A stretch of DNA of 64,000 bases, taken from contig CM076847.1 in assembly GCA_039519185.1 (NCBI GenBank), forward strand, positions 46,197,708-46,261,707, given 5' to 3'. Below are positions 55,675 to 64,000 of this stretch, piece after piece. The notes beneath the pieces were generated by a model that saw only the letters and a program-made list of their open reading frames with translations, had not been told where the DNA came from and did no database searches. The stretch is from Astragalus membranaceus (taxonomy: Eukaryota; Streptophyta; Magnoliopsida; Fabales; Fabaceae). A program made the translations under genes and the position numbers. Numbering within the stretch: position 1 is the stretch's first letter; each line of letters starts with the position of its first letter.

Positions 55675-55992
55675 TTAGCGATAGATTTAGCGAGGGAACC
55701 AATTCTGTCGCTAATCCCTTCACGTGACCCAAGATTGAAACGGTCAGAAAAACTTAGTGAGGGACACAAATTTCGTCGCTAATTACCTAGGGTTTCGTGC
55801 TGGCTTTTTAAATTGGCGCCTAACGCATAGCGAGGGATCCAATTCTGTCGCTAATCCCTCTATTTCCGTCGGTAACGTAATTTTAGGAGAAGGAACCCTT
55901 ATCCCTCGCAAATTCTGTCGCTAATAGTTGGATTAGCGAGGGAACCCTTATCCCTCGCTAATGTCCGTCGCTAGTACCTATTTTTTGTAGTT
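55675..55992. repeat. CACTA subterminal repeats (TTAGCGAGGGA family) and terminus
   Basis: Ten or so copies of TTAGCGAGGGA or CTGTCGCTAATCCC in both orientations, ending TTTTTTGTAGTT. The same motif fills 62400-62740. Confidence 0.9.
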
Positions 55993-56059
55993 ATATGCTA
56001 AATAGGTTAGGCACAAGTACCTAAATGATTATAAGAAATATCATTCAGTTTAGGAGAAT

Positions 56060-56290
56060 CATAAACACTATAATAGATTATGATAATAGATTATGGCTAT
56101 GCAGGTACATGCCCAGAACCATGATAATGGATTATGATAATAGATTATAGCTATGCAGGAACAAGACCACAACCATGATAATGGATTATGATAATAAATT
56201 ATAGCTATGCAGGAATATGACCAGAATCATGATAATGGATTACGATAACAGATTATGATAATCGATTATGCAATCGTGCTAATCGATATT
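56060..56290. repeat. Tandem repeat with ATGATAATGGATTATGATAA units
   Basis: Three or four units of about 57 bp with the order GATAATAGATTATAGCTATG, CAGGAACAAGACC and ACAACCATGATAATGG, degenerating to the right. Confidence 0.85.
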
Positions 56291-56589
56291 GAGCTAGTAT
56301 TTTGTTAAAAACGATCAGAAACATGATAATCGATTATTACTGCCATAAACTGGTTCCAATGATCAGAATTTAATAGCCACTATAAATAGGGACCCTGGGT
56401 TTGCAAAACATCACTAAACCTTGAATCTAGAGCACATCGTTGAACCCTAAAGCACTATTGAACTTGTTCTTCACTGTTTCTATCAATTTGAGCTGATCTC
56501 TCTCAAGGGTTAGGTTTGAAAGCTTTCAATTTAATGTATTCACCTACTTTAGAGGTATTTCTATTTCTTCTAATTTGTTTAATTTCTGT

Positions 56590-56890
56590 TAATGGTTTCA
56601 TTAGAGAGTGGAGAGTATCTCTAGGGTTTTGATTGTAACAAGGGTGTGGTATCTCTTGTTTGTAAATTGGTTTTACTAGAGAGTAGGGAATCTCTCTAGG
56701 GTTTTGATTTTAACAAGAGTGAGGTATCTCTTGTTTTTCAATTGGTTGTATTAGAGAGTAGGGAATCTATCTAGGGTCTTGATTGTAACAAGGGTGGGGT
56801 ATTTCTTATTTGTCAATTGGTTATACTAGAGAGTGGGGAATCTCTCTAGGGTTTTGATTGTAACAAGGGGGGTATCTCTTGTTTATGAAT
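56590..56890. repeat. Tandem repeat, about 75 bp, four units
   Basis: Each unit reads AGAGAGTRGGGAATCTCTCTA, GGGTTTTGATTGTAACAAGG and GTATCTCTTGTTTGT, with small changes. Confidence 0.88.
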
Positions 56891-57200
56891 TCTTGAGGGC
56901 TCTTGCAAGAAGGTGAGGTATCCTAAGTGAAGAGTGCCTAATTTTATAAGGGTTTGAAAGCACCCGTTTTAAGCTTTGGTTTGATAGTGAAAATATCACA
57001 AGGGTTTGTGAGGGCTGGAGTTGGTCACTAAGAGGTGACTGAACCAGTATAAATCTACTATGTTATTTACTGCTTTCTGTTTATAATTCGTTCATTCCAT
57101 AAACCTACGTGAAAAATTAGTCAATGTCATTAAAAGGGGAAAAAATTTTAAAATCTCAATTCACCCCCCCTCTTGAGACTGATACCACTTGTTAACAAAA

Positions 57201-57947
57201 TTCTGGTCCAAAAGAGTGAAAACTTGTTCTTATAGTGTAAAGGACATCATCACAAGTGTATAGCTTCAAATGGCACATGAATCTGATATCAATAGAAGAA
57301 GTTATGTCGAAAATACTGGTTTACGGTAGAAAGAACTCAAACGAAGGATTAGAACATGATAGATCTTGCTTACCACGAAATCAGACCTGAAAATAGCAAG
57401 GGAGAGGATCCTTAAATGATTTGAGTGTATCTTGAAGTCCAAGGAATGAAGTTACTGAGAATCCTATTGAGTAGTACTCAACAGTAATGTCAAAAACAAC
57501 AAAGAACGGGGCCCATTTTTGAAAGATCTTGGTTTGTGAATCTAATAAGATAGAATGAAATTATTCTTTTCGGTGAATCCAAATAAAGTCACTGTGGTAT
57601 AATTTTTCTAAACGTCAACCGTGGTGCACGGAATTACAAATATACCATACTAAATACGGTATAATTTCTATTTCAGATGACCAAATAACACCATAAATGA
57701 TTTCAGTGGGTGATTTTGTATATGGATGTAAAGTTTGTTAATTATAAACCTCATTCTAACACTTCTCCAAATAATAATATCTCAAAGACTTATATTTTAT
57801 AAAACTAAAATAAAATAATTAAATAAATCTAATAATATATTAGGAATACTATCTAAATATACAATTAAATATCAATTCAAAATATTTTCATAGTTCAAAA
57901 CCACATAAAACCTTAAAATCATTTAACATATTATTTAAAACAATAAG
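57201..57947. other. Spacer, nothing recognised
   Basis: AT-rich, no open frame of note and no repeat partner found in the window. Confidence 0.4.
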
Positions 57948-58291
57948 GTTTAAATATGTTTTTCTTCCCTGCAAATATACCAATTTTCAAATAAATCCCT
58001 GCAATTTTTTTAAATCAATCCTTGCAAAATGTTTTATAAAATACGTCTTTCTGCTAATTCTCTATTAGCCATCTGCTGATGTGGCTAAAAGAGATCAATG
58101 TTGGAATTGACACGTCATATATGAAAAAGAAATAACACCTCAGCACTTTGTTAGACACGTCAGTTTTTTTTGGTAACGTTTCACTAACAATTGCATATTT
58201 AAAAAAAGTTATTTTGTAAGGACTTTAAAAAAAATTGCAGACTTATTTGAAAAACAAATATATTTTCAAGGACGAAAAAGATATTCAAACC
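57948..58291. mobile_element. Foldback MITE, relative of 36039-36325
   Basis: GGTTTAAATATGTTTTTCTT and the inverse AAAAAGATATTCAAACC bound a 344-bp element with CCCTGCAAAT / TTGCAGACTT arms. Flanks AAACAATAA and AAATAATAA form a 9-bp duplication with one mismatch, which supports Mutator-like origin. Confidence 0.82.
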
Positions 58292-60106
58292 AAATAATAA
58301 TGATGATTAAGCTTTTTAAAAATTAAAATAATCAATGATTATATACTATTAAAATAAGTACACATAAAACTACTAATATATCTACACGTATTAATAGGAA
58401 AGTTGGGGTGTTACACATTGTCTGTTGTCTTCGAGTTTTGCCTGATGAAGGTCGAATAAACGCCTTTGGGCACCCGGGTGTAGCCGAGGTCGGGCTTCTT
58501 TGGCTCAGAATAAGCATCAAGGTGTTTGATGACAACCAATAAGAGCCAACTTTAACAATAAGAAATCACTCAAATAAGTACTTTCACTAGGAGTTACTTC
58601 AGTTGAAGATTGCACCAAATCGGGTCATATTTCTACAATTCCATGAAGATCCTTTTAGTCCAACTTTTTGACAACGATTTGGAAAAGCCCAATGCACATG
58701 ATCAAAAAGAATTCATGGGTTGCCCAATTTTTGCCATTTCAATTTTAATTTTCGGATTTATTTGGTTGAATAAGTTTATATGTCTTTTAATCTTTCCTAA
58801 GTTAGTTTAGGGGTTTTAAAGACTTTCTAAGTCATTATATATAGTGGCTAGTGGGAATTTATTTTCTAGTTTGTGGTTATATTCTAGGTAAATGCATGAT
58901 AGTGGAAAGTTACTTCTATCTTTCAAGCTTAGCCTATAAATACCTATGTAAGACTACAATATGAATATATGATGAAAGTTATATGCAATTAGCATTTTTA
59001 GAGCTTTGTTCCTCTTGTATCTTCTTGTGGAAGATCACTTATTTGGATCTTATCAAAGGCATCCATTCCTTTGTGGCGATTCTTCACTCGGCTTATCATT
59101 TCTCCGTTCTTCTTAGAATTGAGGCGTCACCTTCTATCTTCTCCCTCTTTTTAATTTTTGTTACTTTGAATTGTCTTTTGTTCGTATCTTTTAATTTTAT
59201 TACTCACTTTGTTAGACACGTCAGCTTCTGTTCACTAGACACGTCATATTTCGCGTTCGTAGAGGGAGTGATTAGGGGTTAGGGTTCATGATTGCAGATT
59301 AGGGGATAGTGACAGCAACGGCAAGGAAGGTAGGTGACGGCAACGACAACGAGGGTAGGTGACAACAATGGCGAATTCTGAAACATGAGAGACGAGAGGG
59401 AGTGAGTTCTGCGAATGAAAAGTATCGCTACCTAGAGAGGGAAGAACAAAATGCTGAGAAGAGGCCGACCTGGGTTTTTGTTATGATAAAAAATTTATAA
59501 ATAAATAAAATAGTTAATTGACTTAAAAGATTACATTCTAAGGCGGACATATTTGCAACCGACTTAAACAAGCTACGCTTTACAAATTTTTGTCATCTTA
59601 ATTACAAAATTGCCACCGCGTCCATTTTTAAGTCGTATAAATGGACATCCGACTTAAAATGTCCAATTCTTTTCTAAATTTTGTACTAGTGAACAGAAGA
59701 TGACGACTCGACAGGGTTGTTTTCTCCCCCATAACTGTGCTCTTCGTTCTGTGAATCTGAATGCGAAGACATGGCTATGGCAAGGAGAAGCAAATAACAT
59801 AAAGCAAGAAGAGAGAATGGGTAAGCTTGAAGACGATGGAGGAATGTTGGCTGAGTTAATGAAAGGTAACGATGGTGTCAGGACGATTGATTGAAAAGCT
59901 ATTTATAGCTAATGAAGACCATGATTGAGTGTGAGCAAAATGTCTCTTCATTGAATTTGTTCATGTTAAGCTAGCATTTTTACGTCTAATCACTACAGTA
60001 ACAACTAGTTTAGCAGTAATTATGACGTTAACTCTTCAAATCATTTTCACGTTGCCAAAGCAACTCGTTCCTCAGATCGATAGATGACAACGGAAAAGGG
60101 GGCAAT
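58292..60106. other. Unassigned; LTR-like and CACTA-like debris
   Basis: At about 59540-59690, CATTTTTAAGTCG, GACATCCGACTTAAAATG and a TTTTGTACTAGTG end resemble the terminus of another CACTA, but its other end was not found. 58700-59280 is AT-rich with a few short frames and no known domain. GGAAAAGGGGGCAAT at 60092-60106 looks like a polypurine tract. Confidence 0.35.
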
Positions 60107-60995
60107 TGTTAAGACCTAAAATCTGCTAAGGCATTGGCCGAGGAAAAAACCGACCGAGAGACAGGTCCCTGTGAGGAAGAGTGTGCCGAAGCCCCCATAC
60201 AATGGACAAGAGCCTTGATGAAACATGGAAAAACAAGGGGGTAAGTTATATGCGTTGAACAAATAACTCCCTACAGAAAAATCCATCAATGGTAGGGGAG
60301 CTAAGTCATGGTGAAGCTAGTTAGGAACATTAGTGGAAGAAGCTTGCCGAGGAAGGCAGGAAATAACTAGGAGCAGAGAATTTGGCAAGAGAGCCAGGAG
60401 AATGTGTTTAAGGAGCAGATTTGGGCCAAGGTTCCAAAACTATAGTAATACTTGCTAAGTAGCAGCCCGACCTAGGGAAAGCTCGACTAAGGAGAAACTC
60501 AGCTGAGGAGCTAGATGCTGAGTAAGAAACGGACGCATAACTGAGGAAGGCTTCAGCCGAGGTGAAGAGATTGCGTGGGGAGCAAGTACTCAATGCACGT
60601 AGACACTTTGGAGCATTGAAATGATCGAGAGAGCAGTGTGGATAGGCGCCACAGAAATAAGAGCGACGTCCTTTGGATCCCACTCTCCGTGCGAGTGGAC
60701 GTTGTGGAGCGGAGTTCCTAGAATCTAGGGCCCATAGCGCAATATTGTATGTTGATCGATCTTAGCCAATCAAACGGTGGTTAGCTGTAGGCTAGGATCG
60801 TGGCCAACCGAGAACCTTTTATCAATCTTTTACTTTCTTTACTTTTACCCGCATTTAGTTTAGCCATAGATAGTACAATTTCACGTCTCTCTCACCTAAC
60901 TTAACAACTCTTTGGAGGAGTTAGGGAACCCATAGCTAAGGAACAAAGTTCCTTTCTCAGTGAAATCGCTTGAAGAATAAGGAATCAAAGGTTCA
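60107..60995 (+). mobile_element. Probable LTR fragment
   Basis: TGTTAAGACCTAAAATC begins right after a polypurine-like GGAAAAGGGGGCAAT, as a 3' LTR would. No coding sequence; it is relatively GC-rich with GCCGAGG repeats (60130-60600), unlike its surroundings. No partner LTR is in the window and the right boundary is not clear. Confidence 0.45.
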
Positions 60996-62389
60996 AGCCG
61001 CTAGTCCATCCACGAATGAACGATAGTTTGACAACAAGAATTTACCACACTAGTGATAATAGACACCCGACGTGGAAGTGGCATCGTTTTAAGTTTTCTA
61101 AAGGTATTAATGCTAGTTATTGTAAAACATCTGGTGTGGAATTGTTAGTGATTATATGTTTAAAACTCGCTAAACAAATCAACGATGAGTATTACGGAAC
61201 AACCGTTGTGGAAATGTAAGTGTCTTTACATTTTAAATATATAATAACATATCCACGTTGAACATTTATTAACACCTGGTGTTGTATTTGATGTTTGTAA
61301 CGTGCTAAACTGGGATATTATATTTTGTTTACAAAAATGCCATTGCGTTACTGTTTAACATTAGTTGTTTCATAAAACTGGTGTTAAATCACAAAGTATT
61401 AGATGTTTCGTGTACTAGTGGAGTGAGTAGTAGGATAGCTTAGGATAGCATAATCTATTTTTCCATGGGTTCCAATGAAACCCTAAAATCAATAGTTTGG
61501 GGCTTATGTCCAATTCTTGTGTTTATCGTTAATATGACCTTAAGTAGATTCGTGAGTGGATGAAACTGTTTTTGTTGGTGGTTAGATGCTTTGGAAAGCA
61601 ATTTGGTGGCTTTTCTTAAAGGAAGTTCATTCTTCATAGTTGTGAGTAGCTAATCTACAATCTGACAATTTTTATATCTATTTTCTTTATGTGAGAAGAA
61701 AATAAATTGTTTCAAATAAATTAACTCTACAAATGATACCTAAAATATTGTTTATATTTTTACTTGTTTGATTGTTGGTTGTACTTTGGAATATCATTTG
61801 CTGGGATAAAGAGATAATACAGTCTATGTGCTAAATGCTCATAGTCTCCATGTTTACCATTCACTACAAAGAAAAATAATGCATCCTGTGAGTGAAATGT
61901 TCGCAGCTTATATAAATTTTATTCGTCGTAACGAAGAGATAATACGACATAGGAGCTAATTGCTCATAGGTTAATTGGAGGATTATTGTTTCCCACAACG
62001 AAGAGATAATGTGGTTTATATGCACATTGTAAAAATTAGTTATCTTTGGTTATGCTATTCGTGATATGAGACATGTTGATGAGTTTGATACCCACCTCAA
62101 GTGTTCCTTGATTCTATTTATTTTATTTCTTTTGTTATATTAAAATTGTTTCTGATTTTGGAAAACACTCGAGCGATGCCTACTTCTCATTTCTGTCCCC
62201 TTTGTTGATTGTACTCTCATCGAGTCTTTGTGACTCACCCTATCCTCTTCTCTTTTTACTTCAGATTTGCAGTTAGCTGAGTATTTGTCCCTTGGATCTA
62301 CAGTTCAACCTATGACTTATTGCATTTTGGGTAGGCCTCATCTTAATCGAAAAATATCATATCGATGACGTCAGTACGATGCAGCTATA
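60996..62389. other. Unassigned, with a degenerate repeat
   Basis: CACTAGTGATAATAGACACC at 61048 and CGTGTACTAGTG at about 61420 are CACTA-like ends facing each other, but no shared flanking triplet was found. At 61800-62020 a phrase of the AACGAAGAGATAATACGACA / GAGCTAATTGCTCATAG type occurs three times, as in some LTRs. ATA at 62387-62389 is the left flank of the next element. Confidence 0.4.
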
Positions 62390-62745
62390 CACTACAAAAA
62401 AACTGGTCATTAGCGAGGGAAATTTCCCTCGCAAAATGACCTAAATCCGTCGTTAATGGTCATTTGCGAGGGAATTAGCGACGAACTGGTTCCCTCGCTC
62501 TATCCCTTATCGCTACTGGGATTAACGAGGGAATTTTAATCCCTCGATAATTAGCAAGGGAATTTTCCCTCGCTAATTAGCGAGGGATTAAAATTCCCTC
62601 GCTAGTAAAGACAACCACATGGTTAAATTCTGACAGCCACGCGTCCAATTTCCCTCGCTAATTCCCTCGCTACTAAAGAGAGCCACGTGGTTAAATTCTG
62701 ACTGTCACGCGTCCAATTTCCCTCGCTAATTCCGTCGCTAATGCC
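62390..62745. repeat. CACTA 3' terminus and subterminal repeats
   Basis: About ten TTAGCGAGGGA-type motifs in both orientations. AAAGACAACCACATGGTTAAA and the related AAAGAGAGCCACGTGGTTAAA mark an internal duplication of about 75 bp near 62606 and 62675. Confidence 0.9.
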
Positions 62746-62935
62746 CAACTGATTAATTTTTTTTTTGATAAACCTGCTTTTATACCTGTTTATTTTAATA
62801 ATAAATAATAAAATCTAAAATACATAAAACAGTTTAAAATAAAAATTCCGCTCAATACCATAAAATTCGAATCAACAACACTTAATCTGAAATGTTATAA
62901 CAAAATATTGAATTGTCAAAATGATACAACAAATC

Positions 62936-64000
62936 CTAAAAGCTGCCACCATCAGACTCCTCGGCCTCCCCAGCCTCTCCAGACTCCCCAGACTCCTCAG
63001 CTTTCTCCTCATCTTGCTCCTCATCTTGCTCCTCATGTTGCTGCATATTATTAAAATACCTAAACATCAGCTCCAGCCTACGGGTCACCTTTGCAAAGTC
63101 TTCTTGCATCTTTTTCATAGCCTCAGTAGAGGTCCTGACCTCCTGTCGAGTATCGTGCAGCTCATGTCGAGTAGACTGCAGCTCCTGCTCCAGCTGCCTA
63201 ATATGCTCTGTCTCCAAAGGAGTAGAAGTTGGTCGACTGCGTCTTCTGCTGCTCCCGGCCAGAGACTGGCCCATACATGGAGCCAAGGGCCCAGTACCAT
63301 ACAGGCGACCCTTAGACCAACCTACTGTCTTCTCCCAATTTTGGTTTGCCATATCTATCATCTCAGGAGTAAGTTGGCCAAGTGATTGAGGGTCCCAGCT
63401 CCCCCGAGTCAGCTGAGTCATGATCTCATTTATTTGCTCCTGTTTTGAATAACAGTAAATTAGCGCTCCATTTTGACAAAAGCAACATTATATAATACAA
63501 ATCAAGTTGTATATTTACCTGAGTCATCCTGGAGCGCTCATCAACATACTCCCCAGTGTCTTTCCTCACACGGGTGGCTCTATGCAGCTCAGGAGCAGTG
63601 ATAGGGCGTCCTGCCTTCTTACTCTGTAAAATGAAACACATTTTCAAAAATTGCTAACTAAATAACTAATGTAAAAAAACACACAGATTTTAAAAATAAT
63701 TTACCAATCTAGAAGCATGCTGAGCCTGGTTGATGGACCCGCCGCAGTGAAGCGAGCCACCCTTTTCTGAGTTTCTGTTATTCTTGGCTTTTGCAGCATT
63801 TTTCTTGAAATTCTCTGTAGCCCAGTGGCCCTTGAAGGCATTCCAAATTTCATCACTCATGTAGTTAGGCTTCTTATATTTACACCGCAACTTATAAAGC
63901 AAATATGATATTTGAGAACCCATCCTTTTAAAAAAAAAGTCTCTGGACATTGTCATCATCTTCTATGTCCCATGTCACTTTGGTCTGTATTAAGTAAAAT
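62936..64000 (-). CDS. CACTA TNP1 (Ptta/En/Spm plant transposase family), 5' end outside window
   Basis: Minus strand, three exons with GT-AG borders: 63705-64000 (open at the edge), 63519-63623 and 62936-63439; they join in one frame. The first holds GSQISYLLYKLRCKYKKP, MSDEIWNAFKGHWATENFKK and NSEKGGSLHCGGSINQAQHA. The second holds GRPITAPELHRATRVRKDTG and DERSRMTQ. The third holds MANQNWEKTVGWSKGRLYGT, then a coiled-coil-like QELQSTRHELHDTRQEV and a Glu-rich C-terminus ending SDGGSF. This is the Ptta/En/Spm family, whose members bind CACTA subterminal repeats. A run of nine T on the coding strand (near 63933) puts the next upstream piece (TKVTWDIEDDD) out of frame, so it may be frameshifted there. 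Much better preserved than its relative at 49640. Confidence 0.85.

Larger units (their letters stand above)
49621..55992 (-). mobile_element. Large CACTA element (TTAGCGAGGGA family) with decayed TNP2 and TNP1 genes
   Basis: Right end: dense TTAGCGAGGGA/TCCCTCGCTAA motifs at 55675-55980, then TTTTTTGTAGTT at 55981-55992 (expected GTAGTG). Inside, on the minus strand and in the usual order, come a TNP2-type transposase (51634-54256) and a TNP1/Ptta-type gene (49640-51462). The left (3') terminus is missing: sequence from 49621 aligns with 62923 onward of the related element at the window's right edge, so about 530 bp of 3' end were lost where the copia LTR now abuts. Confidence 0.9.
55993..57200 (+). 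mobile_element. Probable Ty1-copia (SIRE/Maximus-like) LTR and leader fragment
   Basis: No coding sequence, but two tandem repeat blocks, a TATA-like TATAAATAGG at about 56383, and CAATTCACCCCCCCTCTTGA near 57155, a C-rich string often found just before the gag of SIRE/Maximus-type copia elements. No second LTR or duplication is visible, so the assignment is tentative. Confidence 0.45.
62390..64000 (-). mobile_element. CACTA element (TTAGCGAGGGA family), 3' part; continues beyond the window
   Basis: Starts CACTACAAAAAAACTGG at 62390 with subterminal TTAGCGAGGGA/TCCCTCGCTAAT motifs to about 62740, then carries a TNP1-type gene on the minus strand. From 62923 it aligns with 49621 onward of the other element, in the same orientation. 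The rest of TNP1 and any TNP2 gene must lie to the right of the window. Confidence 0.92.

Noticed and set aside
62921..63385. Plus-strand 154-codon Leu-rich frame
   Set aside because: Antisense of the TNP1 coding exon, which has clear Ptta/En/Spm motifs and splice sites on the minus strand.

Overview
The window looks like repeat-dominated nuclear DNA of a flowering plant. A legume is the best guess: there is a CYP74C-type cytochrome P450, foldback elements of the GGCTTAAATATG type that are common in legume genomes, and captured fragments of plant housekeeping genes. The species cannot be fixed from sequence alone. Most of the 64 kb is transposable element, much of it nested. I see one host gene that looks intact, a two-exon CYP74 gene at 32313-34900.

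Layout. 1-6744: right-hand part of a Pack-CACTA transposon carrying pieces of four unrelated genes (cationic amino acid transporter, TLS1/C9orf78-like protein, granule-bound starch synthase, NET1/KIP1-like actin-binding protein), inserted in the RNase H of a Ty1-copia element (6745 to about 7919). 7920-9640: an unassigned ORF remnant and a decayed Ty3-gypsy integrase on the minus strand. 9818-19186: a complete 9.4-kb LTR element (414-bp LTRs, TSD AAAAC) with no visible pol, containing a MULE-type MITE, tandem repeats and a nested 3.25-kb solo LTR with a GGCGCC-rich minisatellite. 19192-24540: mostly unassigned, with a CCT2 chaperonin pseudogene. 24543-31252: a Ty1-copia element inserted in a SINE and then rearranged so that the right flank of the insertion is present twice. 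32313-34900: the CYP74 gene, with a SINE in its intron. 36586-43892: one LINE cut by an hAT element and a second Pack-CACTA that carries all five exons of an EMC8/9 gene; 43893-45124 is a small third CACTA. 45579-49620: an internally deleted Ty1-copia whose 5' LTR holds a 2.24-kb solo LTR of the same family as the one near 15 kb. 49621-55992: a large CACTA with decayed TNP2 and TNP1 genes. 55993-62389: LTR-like tandem repeats, a MITE and unassigned sequence. 62390-64000: the start of a second CACTA of the same family, with a much better preserved TNP1-like gene; it runs out of the window.

The most striking theme is CACTA transposons acting as gene collectors. Five CACTA elements from four subterminal-repeat families lie in 64 kb. 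Two carry host exons with their introns, so capture was from genomic DNA and not from mRNA. The element around 50-56 kb and its relative at the right edge show the kind of transposase genes that could mobilise such non-autonomous elements. Exact insertion junctions give a relative order of events at several places. All identifications are from reading translated motifs and repeats by eye; no database search was possible.
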